From contig NZ_OZ034688.1 in the NCBI RefSeq assembly GCF_964026685.1, forward strand, positions 248,001 through 312,000: a DNA stretch of 64,000 nucleotides. The letters run 5' to 3'. Source of the stretch: Candidatus Providencia siddallii. Its GTDB lineage: Bacteria; Pseudomonadota; Gammaproteobacteria; Enterobacterales; Enterobacteriaceae. Of this stretch, positions 32,501-42,536 are shown one piece after another; the first letter of the stretch is position 1, and every line of letters begins with the position of its first letter. A program made the translations under genes and the position numbers. A model generated the notes under the pieces. That model saw nothing but the letters and a program-made list of their open reading frames with translations. It was not told where the DNA came from and searched no databases.

Positions 32501-32748
32501 TGAAAAGTGTTGTTTTTTGAAAAATTATCTTCAACATTAAAGTCGACACCTATAATTGGTTTTATACCTGAATTATATGATTCATTATAGAATTTAATTA
32601 AACCAAAAAAATTAGAAAAATCAGTTATTGCAATTGAAGGCATTTTCATGTCAATAGTTTTTTTAATTAATGTTTTTATTTTTATTAAACCATTAATTAT
32701 TGAATAATCAGTATGTACTCGTAAATGAATAAATTTTGGATTAGCCAT
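29530..32748 (-). CDS. dnaE: DNA polymerase III alpha subunit, lacking the C-terminal tau-binding domain
   Basis: Replicative polymerase. The 1072 residues begin with a PHP domain ([16 protein letters not shown]), then palm with [16 protein letters not shown] and the catalytic acidic MPDFDIDFC, fingers with [26 protein letters not shown] and KKNPDEM, and [17 protein letters not shown] helix-hairpin-helix region follows ([11 protein letters not shown]), and the OB fold (about residues 980-1065, [12 protein letters not shown] to IATGKI). It stops in TAA just after the OB fold. E. coli DnaE (1160) carries about 80 more residues there that bind tau. No remnant lies in the 108 bases before accA. 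rnhB, normally between lpxB and dnaE, is lost. Confidence 0.97.
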   Translation of the reverse strand: MANPKFIHLRVHTDYSIINGLIKIKTLIKKTIDMKMPSIAITDFSNFFGLIKFYNESYNSGIKPIIGVDFNVEDNFSKNNTFHLTALASNNDGYKNINILISKAYKKGYNKIGPTIHRDWLITHKKGLILLSGGREGDIGQFLLQNNYDLIEKTIDFYKKYFPNCYYLELIRTGRHNEEKYLKKAIKLAIKKNLPVVATNEVCFIDTNDFDAHETRVAIYEGTLLNEPKLLKKYSKYQYLRSENEMCELFKDIPEALKNSVEIAKRCNVIISLGKHFLPVFQTNNIKTENFLIIQSKKGLENRLKLLFPNKKNRIEKRINYDKRLKIELNIINQMGFSSYFLIVMEFIQWAKDNNIIVGPGRGSGAGSLVAYALKITDIDPLEFNLIFERFLNLERISMPDFDIDFCTEKRDKVIEHVSLIYGRDSVSQIITFGRMTAKAAIRDVGRVLGYSYSFTNKISKLIPNDIGITLNEALKTELQLIKIYEKDEEVKILINTAQKLEGIIRNVSKHSGGVVISPTKIIDFSPLYYDSKGLNPVTQFDKNDIEHVGLIKFDFLGLRTLTVIDLTLNMINSIRIKKKLKPIKIKEITLNDRKSFNILKYAKTTAIFQLESNGIKDLIKRIKPDCFEDIIALIALFRPGPLQSGMVDNFIARKHGKEKIFYPDKKWQHELLKPILKSTYGIILYQEQVMQIAQTIAGYTLGEADILRRAMSKKNPDEMAKQRFIFKKGAIKKGIDENLSMKIFDLVEKFAGYGFNKSHSTAYALISYQTLWLKTHYPAEFMSSIMTTEIDNTEKIINLINECWRLKLKILPPDINNGLYNFTVNNKNEIIYGIGAIKGIGKTHVESIINIRKNGKFKGIFDFCSRVYTKKINKKIIEKLIVSGAFDNLDKNRIKLIESIDSALKFAKQHNKNINQINMFEINSDFFKNIKIDNILKLNKKIILDKEKEALGFYLTEHPISQYKNEIKNITNRFKLKDIDKISYKKTITVVGLIISIKTIYTKNKNKFCICKIDDNSGRLDLIIFSDLLNKYQKILKYNNILIATGKINIDKFNSSYKMIVNNLINFKTYN

Positions 32749-32793
32749 ATATTTAATAATATGTATTATTAAGAATTATTTTTTTATGTAATT

Positions 32794-33945
32794 TTATATT
32801 TTTATTAGTTTTAATATTTCATTTACAGCTTTTTCATCTGCATTATGACGTATTGTTTTATGTAATTTTAAAAAATTTTTTTTTAAAATTTTACAATATT
32901 TTTCATTATTTAATAGTTGAATTAATTGATTGCTTAATTTATTTGGTTGACATTCTTTTTGTAAAAACTCTTTTATTATTTCTTTTTTTGCTAATAAATT
33001 AGGTAATGAAATATAAGGTGTTTTTATTAATATTTTTGCAAATAAAAAAGTAAAAAAATTCATTTTATAACATACTACCATTGGGCATTTTGCTAACATG
33101 CATTCTAATGATGCGGTTCCAGATGCTAATAATGTAACATCTGCAGATATCATTGCATCTATAGATTGTCCGTTTAAAATGGTAATAAAAACATCTGGAA
33201 AATTTTTTTGTTTTATTAATTCAAATTGTTGTCTACATTTTTCATTCGCTGTTGGTACAATAATATATAAATCTTTAAAATATTTTTTTAATATTTTTGC
33301 GGTTTTTAAAAAAATATTACTCAACTTTTTTATTTCAGAATACCTACTACCAGGTAATATTGCTAAACATTTTGCTTTTTCAGGGATATTTAATCGTAAT
33401 CTTGTTTTTTGTTTATTTGGAATTAATGGTATTTTATCAGCCATTGTATGTCCAATAAAACAACATGGTATATTAAATTCATCATAAATTTTTTTTTCAA
33501 AAGGTAAAAATACTAAAATTAAATCAGTTGCTTTTTTTATTTTTATTATTCGTTTTTTTCTCCATGCTCATATTGATGGACTAATATAATGAATTGTTTT
33601 TATTCCTTTTGATTTTAATTGCATTTCAATATTTAAATTAAAATCTGGTGAATCGATACCTATAAAAATGTCTATTTTATTTTTAATAAATTGTTTAATA
33701 ATGTTTTTACGAATTAATATTAGTTTAGGTAAATATTTTAAAATTTCAATAATTCCAATAATTGATAGAATTTCAATTCCATATAAAGCTTTACAACCTT
33801 CTTTTTTCATTAAAGGTCCTGCAATACCAATAAAATGTATATTAGGATTTTTTTTTTTAAAATTTTTAATTAATCTTGCTCCAAGAATATCACCAGATAT
33901 TTCGCCGGCAATAATTCCAATATTAATTTTACGATTGTTAATCAC
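32794..33945 (-). CDS. lpxB: Lipid-A-disaccharide synthase, one in-frame TGA (Trp126)
   Basis: Joins UDP-2,3-diacylglucosamine and lipid X to the lipid A disaccharide at the inner membrane. The N-terminal part (IGIIAGEISGDILGARLI, FIGIAGPLMKKEG, GIDSPDFNL, HYISPSI) runs into TGA at 33568-33570, followed in frame by AWRKKRIIKIKKATDLILVFLPFE and GHTMAD, LAILPGSRYSEI, LASGTASLECML and PYISLPNLLA. E. coli reads SPSVWAWR at this place (from memory), so TGA stands for the first Trp and TGG for the second, two codons on. Total 383 residues (E. coli 382). Overlaps nothing; lpxA ends 45 bases upstream. Confidence 0.95.
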
Positions 33946-33990
33946 AAATTCTCCTTAAGTTCAATTATTTAATTAATTATAAGATTGTAA

Positions 33991-34788
33991 TTAACGAATA
34001 ATACCACGTTTAGATTGTGATGACTTTTTTAAAAAATCACTAAAAATTTTTACATGCTTATTTAATTTAGCTATTTTATCAATTTCTTCTCGAGCAGATT
34101 TTAAAGATTTTCCTGAACAGTATAATATTTTATATGCATTACGAATATATTGTAACGATTCTTTTTTAAATCCGTGACGTTTTAGTCCTTCAATATTTAA
34201 TCCAAAAGGTGTTGCGTGATTACCTTGTGCTATAATATATGGAGGAACATCTTGAGACACACCAGAACATCCACCAATCATTGCATAAGATCCTATTTTG
34301 CAAAATTGATGAATTGCGCTCATTCCACCTATGATAGCAAAATCATCAATTATAACATGACCACCTAATGTACCATTATTTGCTATAATACAATTATTTC
34401 CTATAATACAATCATGAGCTATGTGTACATTAACCATTAATAAATTATCATTACCAATTTTAGTTAAACCACCTCCTTGCATTGTTCCTCTATGAATTGT
34501 CACATTTTCTCTAATACAATTTCTATCACCAATTTCAAAGCGTGTAGGTTCTCCATTGTATTTAAGGTCTTGATTGATTTCTCCAATAGAAGAAAATTGA
34601 AAAAAAATATTATTTCGACCAATTTTTGTGTATCCATTAATAACTATATGAGATTTTAATACGGTTCCTTCGCCAATTTCTACATTATCTCCTATATAAC
34701 AGAATGGACCTATACGAACATTAGTTCCAACAATAGCTTTTTTTTCTATAATAGATGATGGATGTATGTAAGTTGTATTCTCAATCAT
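33991..34788 (-). CDS. lpxA: UDP-N-acetylglucosamine acyltransferase
   Basis: First step of lipid A synthesis, adding a 3-hydroxyacyl chain to UDP-GlcNAc. The protein is a left-handed parallel beta helix built from hexapeptide repeats ([18 protein letters not shown] and so on), with the catalytic His in [11 protein letters not shown] and the C-terminal [18 protein letters not shown] (in pieces). I chose the ATG at 34786-34788, one base after the fabZ TGA (TGATATG), giving [10 protein letters not shown] like E. coli MIDKSAFVHP and 265 residues (E. coli 262). A frame-extended start inside fabZ is possible but not supported by homology. Confidence 0.97.
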   Translation of the reverse strand: MIENTTYIHPSSIIEKKAIVGTNVRIGPFCYIGDNVEIGEGTVLKSHIVINGYTKIGRNNIFFQFSSIGEINQDLKYNGEPTRFEIGDRNCIRENVTIHRGTMQGGGLTKIGNDNLLMVNVHIAHDCIIGNNCIIANNGTLGGHVIIDDFAIIGGMSAIHQFCKIGSYAMIGGCSGVSQDVPPYIIAQGNHATPFGLNIEGLKRHGFKKESLQYIRNAYKILYCSGKSLKSAREEIDKIAKLNKHVKIFSDFLKKSSQSKRGIIR

Positions 34789-34789
34789 A

Positions 34790-35242
34790 TCAGTTTTCAC
34801 GACGACGAGCACACATCATTTCTGCTTCGCACGCTATTTCTCCATCAACTTTTGCTATACCTTTAAAACGAGCAACTCCACGACGTTCTTTAATAAATTC
34901 TACTTCTAAAATCATTTGATCTCCAGGTAAAACAGGACGTTTAAAACGGGCATTATCAATTGCTGCGAAATAATATAATTCGTCTTGTTCTAATTTTCCT
35001 GTGCTTTTAAAAGCAAGAATACCTGTTGCTTGTGCCATTGCTTCTAATATTAATACTCCAGGAAAAATTGGTTTACCAGGAAAATGTCCTTGAAATAAAG
35101 ATTCGTTATATGAAACATTTTTTATTGCACACAATGATTTACCTTTTGTAAAATTTAATACACGATCCACTAAAAGAAATGGATAACGGTGTGGAAGCAG
35201 TTCTAAAATTTCTTCTATATTCAGAGTATGAATATCACTCAT
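34790..35242 (-). CDS. fabZ: 3-hydroxyacyl-ACP dehydratase, ending in TGA
   Basis: Dehydrates 3-hydroxyacyl-ACP in fatty acid elongation. Hot-dog fold protein with [15 protein letters not shown], the catalytic His in [25 protein letters not shown] (in pieces) and Glu in the same helix, and [13 protein letters not shown] start at the ATG at 35240-35242 ([17 protein letters not shown] upstream) rather than nine codons earlier. It ends CARRREN then TGA at 34790-34792, exactly where E. coli FabZ ends (CARSREA). If TGA were always Trp, 23 residues would be added before TAA at 34721-34723, overlapping lpxA out of frame. One of the genes showing TGA still used at a natural end. Confidence 0.96.
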   Translation of the reverse strand: MSDIHTLNIEEILELLPHRYPFLLVDRVLNFTKGKSLCAIKNVSYNESLFQGHFPGKPIFPGVLILEAMAQATGILAFKSTGKLEQDELYYFAAIDNARFKRPVLPGDQMILEVEFIKERRGVARFKGIAKVDGEIACEAEMMCARRREN

Positions 35243-35282
35243 CGAAATAATTTTCCTGTTTATTATCAATTAATTAATGAAT

Positions 35283-35326
35283 CGGCCTGCTGTATAACCT
35301 TTTAATTAGGTTAATTTTGCAGGCCG
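35283..35326. promoter_or_regulatory. GC-rich hairpin between lpxD and fabZ
   Basis: Outer arms CGGCCTGC (35283-35290) and GCAGGCCG (35319-35326) pair perfectly, with an inner TAACCT/AGGTTA stem (35295-35300, 35308-35313). Eight G+C-dominated pairs are very unusual in this genome's spacers. No U-run follows on either strand, so it is unlikely to be a plain terminator. It would sit about 40-85 bases before the fabZ start in the transcript and might be an RNA processing, stability or regulatory element. Confidence 0.6.
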
Positions 35327-35332
35327 GAAAAC

Positions 35333-35363
35333 GTAATTCAAATTATTTTTTAATTTGAATTAC
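35333..35363 (-). terminator. 13-bp hairpin just after lpxD
   Basis: Arms 35333-35345 and 35351-35363 pair perfectly around a 5-base loop, 9 bases beyond the lpxD stop. In the lpxD direction it is followed by CGTTTT and then the GC-rich hairpin. It could attenuate transcription between lpxD and fabZ; the U-run is short, so termination is not certain. Confidence 0.5.
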
Positions 35364-35371
35364 AAATGTAA

Positions 35372-36409
35372 TTATTGTTTTTTTTGATTTTTACTATTAA
35401 CTATATGTTCAATTGTTTTTAATCGTTTATTAATAGTATCGATATTTAAAATTAAAACAGTTGTTTTACGCCAAATTTTATTAGGTTGCAATGGAATACC
35501 AGAAGAATATATGCCTGGTTTATTAATTGAACGCATAACCATCCCCATTCCTGTTATAGTTACTTTATCACATATTTCTATATGACCGTTAAATACACTT
35601 GCGCCGCCAATTATGCAAGATTTACCAATCTTAAGTCCTCCAGCCATAATTACGCCACCAGCAATTGCTGTATTATCGCCAATTACAACATTATGCGCAA
35701 TTTGACATTGATTATCTATAATAACTCCATTGCCTATTATTGTATTATCTAATGCACCACGATCAATTGTAGTACTTGCACCTATTTTTACATTATCACC
35801 TATAATTACTGTACCTAATTGAGGAATTTTTATCCAATTTCCTTCTTTATTAGCATAACCAAACCCATCAGATCCAATAACAGTATTAGAATGAATTATA
35901 CAATTTTTACCTATTTTAACATTGTGATAAATAGTAATATTTGCCCAAAGATATGTTTTTTTTTTAATAAAAACATTTTTTCCAATAAAACATCCAGCTC
36001 CAATTTTTACATTATCGCATAATACTACTCCTGTTTCTATAACAGTATTAGCACCGATTGATACATTTTTTCCTATTTTTACATCGTTATTAATAATTAC
36101 AGATGTATGAATATTTTTTGCTGGTGATGGTGTTGTATCCATAATTTGTGCTATATATGCATAAGCAACATAAGGATCTTCTACAACTAATGCAGTAATA
36201 TTGCAATATTTAAGATTTTTCTTTGTGAGTATTACTGCGGCTGCTTTGCAATTTTTAAGATTATTAATATAATGGTTATTTGATAAAAAAGTTATTTGTT
36301 TATTATTTGCTAAATGTATTGGTGCTATTCCATTAATTATAATATTGCCATTGCCATGTAATTGTGCATTTAATTGTTTTGCAAGGTCAATTAATTGAAT
36401 TGAAAACAT
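35372..36409 (-). CDS. lpxD: UDP-3-O-(3-hydroxyacyl)glucosamine N-acyltransferase
   Basis: Third step of lipid A synthesis. An N-terminal uridine-binding domain (about residues 1-100, with [10 protein letters not shown]) precedes a left-handed beta helix of hexapeptide repeats ([18 protein letters not shown] and so on) with the catalytic His in [10 protein letters not shown] and the GSDGFGYA turn; a C-terminal helix closes it. The 345 residues match E. coli (341). It starts three bases after the skp stop, in the bamA-skp-lpxD order. Confidence 0.97.
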   Translation of the reverse strand: MFSIQLIDLAKQLNAQLHGNGNIIINGIAPIHLANNKQITFLSNNHYINNLKNCKAAAVILTKKNLKYCNITALVVEDPYVAYAYIAQIMDTTPSPAKNIHTSVIINNDVKIGKNVSIGANTVIETGVVLCDNVKIGAGCFIGKNVFIKKKTYLWANITIYHNVKIGKNCIIHSNTVIGSDGFGYANKEGNWIKIPQLGTVIIGDNVKIGASTTIDRGALDNTIIGNGVIIDNQCQIAHNVVIGDNTAIAGGVIMAGGLKIGKSCIIGGASVFNGHIEICDKVTITGMGMVMRSINKPGIYSSGIPLQPNKIWRKTTVLILNIDTINKRLKTIEHIVNSKNQKKQ

Positions 36410-36412
36410 TTG

Positions 36413-36907
36413 TTATTTAATCTTTTTTTGAATATAGTTTGTAATATCTAAATTATTTTTTGCATAAGCTATTGCATTTGCATCAATAAGAATATCGTAT
36501 CCTTCTTTATTTGCTATTGATTTAATAGTTTCTTGAATACGGTGTAATATTTTATCACGTTCTTCAGTTTGTCGACGTTTAGTATCTTCTTCAAATTTAT
36601 TAGCTTTTTCAGTAAATTGATTGCGTTTTGCAATTAGTTCTGATTCGAGATTTTTACGTTCAAATTTTTTCATAGATGAACCGTCACGATGTAATTTTTT
36701 TATATGTATTCGTAAATCTCTTTCTAAATTTTCTAATTCTGTTGCACGACTTTGAAATTCATCTTCAAGTTGTTTAACAATAATTTCTCGATCAGGCATA
36801 GATTTAAATATTTCATTAATATTTACAATAGCAATTTTTTCAGCAAAAATATTTTTTGATGTTAGTAAAAAAATGCTAATAATAATTTGAAAAAATAATT
36901 TTTTCAT
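36413..36907 (-). CDS. skp: Periplasmic chaperone Skp
   Basis: Holdase that carries unfolded outer-membrane proteins across the periplasm to BamA. A signal peptide (residues 1-22, KKLFF then a hydrophobic core, cleaved after IFA) precedes a 142-residue mature protein. The trimerisation strand KIAIVNINEIF is followed by the long charged coiled-coil tentacles (residues about 40-120) and the returning GYDILIDANAIAYA strand. Length 164 compares with 161 in E. coli. It is directly downstream of bamA, with GGAG before the ATG. Confidence 0.95.
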   Translation of the reverse strand: MKKLFFQIIISIFLLTSKNIFAEKIAIVNINEIFKSMPDREIIVKQLEDEFQSRATELENLERDLRIHIKKLHRDGSSMKKFERKNLESELIAKRNQFTEKANKFEEDTKRRQTEERDKILHRIQETIKSIANKEGYDILIDANAIAYAKNNLDITNYIQKKIK

Positions 36908-36970
36908 ACTACTCTCCTTAATAATTTGTGTTTTTAAAAACTATTTATTTTAAAAAATATTTTTTTAAAA

Positions 36971-39382
36971 TTACCATGTTCTACCAATATTAAATTGAAA
37001 TTCTTCTATTTTATCATTTTTAAAATTTTTTATTGGTTTTGCATATGAAAAAATTAATGGACCAACAGGTGATATCCATTGCAAAGAAACACCAATAGAA
37101 CTGCGAATATGTGTTGGTTTATTATGATTAGATTCGTTAATATGCCAATTAGAATTAGTATATTTCCAATTAGTATCCCATACAGTTCCTGCATCAATAA
37201 AAATTGAAGTACGTATAGAATTTGAATTTTCTTTATTTAAAAATGGTGTTGGGGTTATTAATTCAAATGTTATTGTATATATAGCGTTTCCACCTATTGC
37301 ATCATTTGATGGACTATTAAATTCAGGTTCAATTATTTTATTTATTTTATTTAATTGTAAATAAATAGCTTTTGGTCCTATATTATTTAATTGAAAACCA
37401 CGAATACTATTTAAACCACCTGCATAAAAATTTTCAAAAAATGGTAATTGTTTATTATAGAACCCATTACCATAACCTGTTTGTAGTTTGCTTAATATAA
37501 TCCAAGTTTTATTTTTATTTAACGGATAATATTGTATTGTATTAAAACATAATTTATAATATTTATTTTTAAAACCAGGTGTAGTTATTTTACTTGATAA
37601 AACAGTTTTGTTTCCATTAGTAGGAAAAAAAATATCATTTAGTGTATTAAAAGTCCATCCTAAATTCAAAGCAACTTCATTTGAATTAAAATTTTCTTCA
37701 CTTCGACCATTTTCATTAATTGTAGGATTTAACCCAATTGAATTAAAATAGTTCCACATTGCAGCTTGAGGGCGTATATTATATATATTATTATTTATAT
37801 AATTTATACCTAGTTTAATTTTATTTTTTTCATTAAATGGAACGTTAAAAAAGTTATCAAATCCATATGATTTATTATTAAAATTAGATAAATCAGCATT
37901 TAATGCATTGAAATCATTGTAAAAAATTTTGTTGTTTATACTAATTCCATTATTTGTTAGATATGGATTTGCGAATGATAATTCAATATTATTTAAATAA
38001 TTATTTTTATTAGCATTAATTTCAATTTCTTTACCTGAACCAAACAAGTTAATTTGTTTTATACTAATTTGATAACTTATACCACTTTCTGTTCCAAAAC
38101 CTAATCCTAAGTTTATAGAACCTATGTTACGTTCTTTTACTTTATAAATAATATTTACTTGATTATTAGGTATGCGTTGTATTTCAACATCAATTGTTTC
38201 AAAAAATCCAGTTTTATTTAAACGCTCCTTTCCTAATTCAATAAGATTGATATTTAACCAAGTTCCTTCCATTTGTTGAAGTTCACGTCGTAAAATAGAA
38301 TCTTTAGTAATATAATTACCTTGAAAATATATTCTGCGAACATAAATTTTATTTCCAGTGTTAATATGTAAATATAATTTCACAGTTTTATTTTTGTCAT
38401 TAATTTCAGGTTGAATTATTATATGTGGATAAGCATAACCATAGTAAGATAATATTGTTTTAATTTTATTTTCTATGCTTGTTATATAATTTTCATTATA
38501 TAACATATTATTTGTTATTGTTGTGATTTTTTTAATATCATTTAAATGGTCTAAATTATTAATATTAGCTTTTATATCAGATAATTTATATTGATTTCCT
38601 TCTGTAATATTTATTGTTATATAAATATTTTTTTTATCTGGTGTTACATTAATTTGACTAGAATTAATTTGAAAACGAATATATCCTCTATTAAGATAAA
38701 AATTACGTAATTTATTTAGATCATCTGCTAATTTTTCTTGTTGATATTTTTTACTAGAAAAAAAATTCCATAAATTAATATTATCTTTTAAATTTAATTC
38801 GTTTAATAATTCTGAAGTAGAATAATGTTTGTTTCCTATAATATTAATTTGTTGAATTTTTGCGTATTTACCTTCAAAAAAAACAAATTTTAAATTAACT
38901 TGATTTTGTTGTGATTTAATAATAATTGATTTTATTTTTGCTTTATATTTACCAATACTAAAATAAAAATTTTCTAATTCTTTTTTAAATTTTAAAATTT
39001 TTGTGTTATCAAGTGTTTCTCCAATTTTTATATTTAATAAATTTAAATTGTTTTGAATAACATCATTTTTAATACTTTTATTACCTTTAAAAATTATATT
39101 AGTTATTATTGGTCGCTCTTTTATTTGATAAATTAATATATTTTTATCATTTAGTACTTTTATTGATTCAAATTCACCTGTTGAAAATAGTATACGAATT
39201 GAATTGCTAATGTCTTCATTATTTATAAAATCACCAATTTTAAATGGTAAATTTAATAGTGTTTTATTGATTGCAACTCTATGCAGACCTTCAAGATGAA
39301 TATCTTTAATTTGAAAATTATTTGATGCATATGTATTAATTATGTTAATTAATAATATTATTAGCATTTTTCTTATAAACAT
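36971..39382 (-). CDS. bamA: Outer membrane assembly factor BamA
   Basis: Central Omp85 protein of the BAM complex that folds and inserts barrels. I use the ATG at 39380-39382 (MFIRKMLIILL), giving a normal signal peptide cut near TYA/SNN and 803 residues (E. coli 810); an earlier in-frame ATG (39436) lies within rseP. Five POTRA domains span about residues 20-420 (DIHLEGLHRV; ITEGNQYKLSDI; IYFQGNYITKDSILRREL in pieces). The barrel shows FYAGGLNSIRGFQ with the conserved L6 RGF motif and ends in NIGRTW, an aromatic C-terminal beta signal. Stop TAA. Confidence 0.97.
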   Translation of the reverse strand: MFIRKMLIILLINIINTYASNNFQIKDIHLEGLHRVAINKTLLNLPFKIGDFINNEDISNSIRILFSTGEFESIKVLNDKNILIYQIKERPIITNIIFKGNKSIKNDVIQNNLNLLNIKIGETLDNTKILKFKKELENFYFSIGKYKAKIKSIIIKSQQNQVNLKFVFFEGKYAKIQQINIIGNKHYSTSELLNELNLKDNINLWNFFSSKKYQQEKLADDLNKLRNFYLNRGYIRFQINSSQINVTPDKKNIYITINITEGNQYKLSDIKANINNLDHLNDIKKITTITNNMLYNENYITSIENKIKTILSYYGYAYPHIIIQPEINDKNKTVKLYLHINTGNKIYVRRIYFQGNYITKDSILRRELQQMEGTWLNINLIELGKERLNKTGFFETIDVEIQRIPNNQVNIIYKVKERNIGSINLGLGFGTESGISYQISIKQINLFGSGKEIEINANKNNYLNNIELSFANPYLTNNGISINNKIFYNDFNALNADLSNFNNKSYGFDNFFNVPFNEKNKIKLGINYINNNIYNIRPQAAMWNYFNSIGLNPTINENGRSEENFNSNEVALNLGWTFNTLNDIFFPTNGNKTVLSSKITTPGFKNKYYKLCFNTIQYYPLNKNKTWIILSKLQTGYGNGFYNKQLPFFENFYAGGLNSIRGFQLNNIGPKAIYLQLNKINKIIEPEFNSPSNDAIGGNAIYTITFELITPTPFLNKENSNSIRTSIFIDAGTVWDTNWKYTNSNWHINESNHNKPTHIRSSIGVSLQWISPVGPLIFSYAKPIKNFKNDKIEEFQFNIGRTW

Positions 39383-39404
39383 TATTATATATTTTATTAA
39401 AAAA

Positions 39405-40757
39405 TTAAAATCGAGATAAATCATTAAAAAGTGCAAGAGTCATTAATATTATTAAAATTAAAATGCTTATTTTAAAACTAATATTTTGTATTTTAGCAGA
39501 TACTGGTTTTCCTTTTATTTTTTCAATAAGTAAAAAAAATAATTGTCCACCGTCCAATACAGATAATGGAAACAAATTTACTACACCTAGATTTATACTA
39601 ATAAGTGCAATAAACATTAGATAATATACTAAACCCAATTCTGCAGAAACACCTGCTCCTTTTGCAATAGATATAGGTCCATTTAAATTATTTAGTTTTA
39701 TATCACCGATACATAATTTGCTTATCATATTAACAGTAATTTTTATTAATTGCCATGTTTTTTTAATTGATTTATAAAAAGCTAAAAATGGTTCATATTG
39801 TTCAATTATTTTATATTTATTTTCTAAAGGTTTAACTAAAAATTCTATACCAGCGAATCCTACTTGTTTATTATTTTGTTCTTTTTTTATGTCTGGTGTT
39901 AATGTCAAAAATATAATTTTTTTATTTCGTTCTATTTTTAATAATAATGGGATATTAGGGTTATTATAAATAATATTATTAATTGTATTCCAATTATTTA
40001 GATTTTTACCATTTACATTTATTATTTTATCATTAGGAATTAATCCTGATCTATCCCCAGCAGTTCCGATTTTTATTTTTTTTATTATATTATTAGTTTT
40101 TGATGATATCGGCATGATTCCTATAGATATTATAGGATCTTGTTTTTCTGGGTCAAAATTCCAATGTTTTAAATTTATAATTTTAGTTAAAGGTTTTTTA
40201 GAACCTTCAACTAAAATTTTAGTTTTTATTTTAGAATTACCAATTTTAGCAATTAAAGCCAACCTAACTGTATTCCAATTAGGTGTGTCTATATCATCAA
40301 TTGATATTATTTCCATTTTTGGTGTTAATTTTGCAAACTCTGCAATAGAACCTGGTTTTATATCTTCTATAATTGGTTTTGTTGATTGAGTACCAATCAT
40401 ATATACTAAACAATATACAATAACAGCTAATAAAAAATTGGCTATTGGTCCTGCTATTATTATTGCAGTTCGTTGCCATATTTTTTTATTATTGAAAGCC
40501 ATATTACGAAATTCAGGAGGAATTATACTAGTATGTTCATCCATCATTTTTACATAACCACCAAGTGGTATCATGGCTATGATAAATTCTGTATTATGTT
40601 TATTAAATTTACGCCATAAAATTTTACCAAACCCAATTGAAAAACGTTCTATATGTACACCACATTGTCGTGCAATAAAATAATGACCAAATTCATGTGC
40701 GGTTATTAAAACACCTATTGTTATAATAAAAGCAGTTAGGTTTCAAATAAATTCCAT
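39405..40757 (-). CDS. rseP: Site-2 metalloprotease RseP, with TGA at codon 5 (Trp5)
   Basis: Inner-membrane zinc protease that cleaves RseA (sigma-E pathway) and signal-peptide remnants. From ATG at 40755-40757, preceded by a strong GGAGGA site, the frame reads MEFI-TGA-NL, then the zinc motif HEFGH (residues 21-25), RFSIGFGKILW and PLGGYVKM. Two PDZ domains follow (about 120-310), then NLFPLSVLDGGQL with the third zinc ligand. With TGA=Trp the protein has 450 residues, the same as E. coli RseP, whose N-terminus also has Trp near this place (MLSFLWDLA, from memory). If TGA stopped translation here the protein would be lost entirely, since the next ATG lies past the zinc site. Confidence 0.95.
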
Positions 40758-40766
40758 TTTATCCTC

Positions 40767-41657
40767 CTAAAAACTAAATCCGTTAAAAATTAATAAATTT
40801 AGTCCTGCAAAAACAGGAATTGCAGCAGTTAAACTATCAATACGGTCAAGTATTCCTCCATGTCCTGGTATTAAATTACTACTATCTTTTATATTGGATT
40901 GTCTTTTAAACATACTTTCAGTTAAATCACCAAAGATTGACATTATAACTACAATTATAGAAATAGTTTTTAAGTAATTTGGTATTATATATACTGGTGC
41001 AAACGTTATAAATAACCATGAGATAATTTCTGATATAATTAAACCACCTAATAACCCTTCCCATGTTTTGTTTGGAGAAATTTTAGGTGCTAATTTATTA
41101 TATCCTATAGTTCTACCAAATGCGTATGCTCCTGAATCAGATCCCCAAACTAGTAACATTACGTATAATAACCACCAAGATCCTAAAAATGTATTAGTAT
41201 GATAACTAATAGTTCGCAATGTCATCATACCACAATAAAAAGGTATTATAGTTAAAAAACCAAATAAAATAATCATAATAACCGAGTTAAATAAAAAAGT
41301 TGAAGCAGGATATGTTATTGTTAAAAATATAGTTATTACCCACCAAATAAGACCAATCCATAATCCATAAATAATAATAGGTTCATTTATAATTTTTGTG
41401 ATATCAGAAAAAGAAAATTGAATCATAAGTAATATTATTGTAAAAGATATTGCAAAACCAATACGTTTTTTTTGTGATTTCCAACCTATAAATTTTGTCC
41501 ATTCCCATGCTCCTAATGTACAAACAATAATTACTATAAATCCAAATTTTTCAGGAGAAAGTAAAAATAATATAGCAATAACAATTGGTATTAAAATTAT
41601 TGTTGTGAAAAAACGTGTTTTTAGAGTATCTTCTTTTTTTTTATTGAATGAATTCAT
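40767..41657 (-). CDS. cdsA: Phosphatidate cytidylyltransferase
   Basis: Makes CDP-diacylglycerol, the precursor of all phospholipids. A membrane protein with about eight hydrophobic segments and the family signature SNLIPGHGGILDRIDSLTAA (in pieces), plus VWGSDSGAYAFGR and SPNKTWEGLLGG. I use the ATG at 41655-41657 (MNSFNKKKED), which overlaps the end of uppS by 17 bases; the earlier in-frame ATGs lie deeper in uppS. About 296 residues (E. coli 285). Ends in TAG. Feeds pssA in this window. Confidence 0.95.
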   Translation of the reverse strand: MNSFNKKKEDTLKTRFFTTIILIPIVIAILFLLSPEKFGFIVIIVCTLGAWEWTKFIGWKSQKKRIGFAISFTIILLMIQFSFSDITKIINEPIIIYGLWIGLIWWVITIFLTITYPASTFLFNSVIMIILFGFLTIIPFYCGMMTLRTISYHTNTFLGSWWLLYVMLLVWGSDSGAYAFGRTIGYNKLAPKISPNKTWEGLLGGLIISEIISWLFITFAPVYIIPNYLKTISIIVVIMSIFGDLTESMFKRQSNIKDSSNLIPGHGGILDRIDSLTAAIPVFAGLNLLIFNGFSF

Positions 41658-42393
41658 TATTTGATTCAGTTCCTCCATAACGACGCTTACGTTTACTAAA
41701 TGCATTAATAGCATCTTGAAAAGCTATTTCGTTAAAATCTGGCCACAGAACATTTGTAAAATAAAGTTCTGAGTAAGCTATTTGCCATAATAAAAAATTA
41801 CTAATACGGTGTTCTCCACCTGTTCTTATTACTAAATCAATATTTTTTTGATCATTCATACAAATATAGTTATTTATAGTTTTTTCATTTACATTTTTAA
41901 TAGAAAGTTCCCCATTTTTTATTTTTTTGTAAATTTGTTTTACGCTATTAACTATATCCCAACGTCCTCCATAATTTGCTGCAATGTTTAATTTTAATCC
42001 GTTATTGTTTTTTGTTAATTCTTGTGCTTTTAAAATTTCTTCTTTTATATGTTTATTAAAGCGACTGATATCACCAATTATTTTTAATATTATATTATTG
42101 TTATGTAGAGTTTTTATTTCATTGTTTAATGTAAAAGTAAATAATTCCATTAATGATTTTATTTCTTGTTCAGGTCTTTTCCAATTTTCGCTGCTAAACG
42201 CGAATAATGTAAGCGAGTTAATTTTTTTTGTTAACGCAAAACGTATAGAATTTTTTATAGATTTAATACCTGCTTTATGACCTATAATTCTAAGTTTTCC
42301 TTTTTTTTTTGCCCATCGTCCATTACCATCCATAATTATAGCAACATGTTTAGGTATTATTAATTTAGATAAATTTTTACAGCTACATTTCAT
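41641..42393 (-). CDS. uppS: Undecaprenyl diphosphate synthase
   Basis: Cis-prenyltransferase (IspU) making the C55 lipid carrier for peptidoglycan. Hallmarks are HVAIIMDGNGRWAKK with the catalytic Asp, GHKAGIKS, LTLFAFSSENWKRP, NIAANYGGRWDIV and DLVIRTGGEHRISNFLLWQ (in pieces). 250 residues (E. coli 253). Order dxr-uppS-cdsA is ancestral; its 3' end overlaps cdsA. Confidence 0.98.
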   Translation of the reverse strand: MKCSCKNLSKLIIPKHVAIIMDGNGRWAKKKGKLRIIGHKAGIKSIKNSIRFALTKKINSLTLFAFSSENWKRPEQEIKSLMELFTFTLNNEIKTLHNNNIILKIIGDISRFNKHIKEEILKAQELTKNNNGLKLNIAANYGGRWDIVNSVKQIYKKIKNGELSIKNVNEKTINNYICMNDQKNIDLVIRTGGEHRISNFLLWQIAYSELYFTNVLWPDFNEIAFQDAINAFSKRKRRYGGTESNNEFIQ

Positions 42394-42536
42394 TACATAT
42401 TGATCCTTAATGTTATATTTTATTTTTTTGTATTTATTTTATAATAATTTTATTAATAGAAAATATTTTTGTATTTTAATATATTTTACAAATAATATAT
42501 TACAATTAACAATATTTTGTAATTAAATATGTGAAA

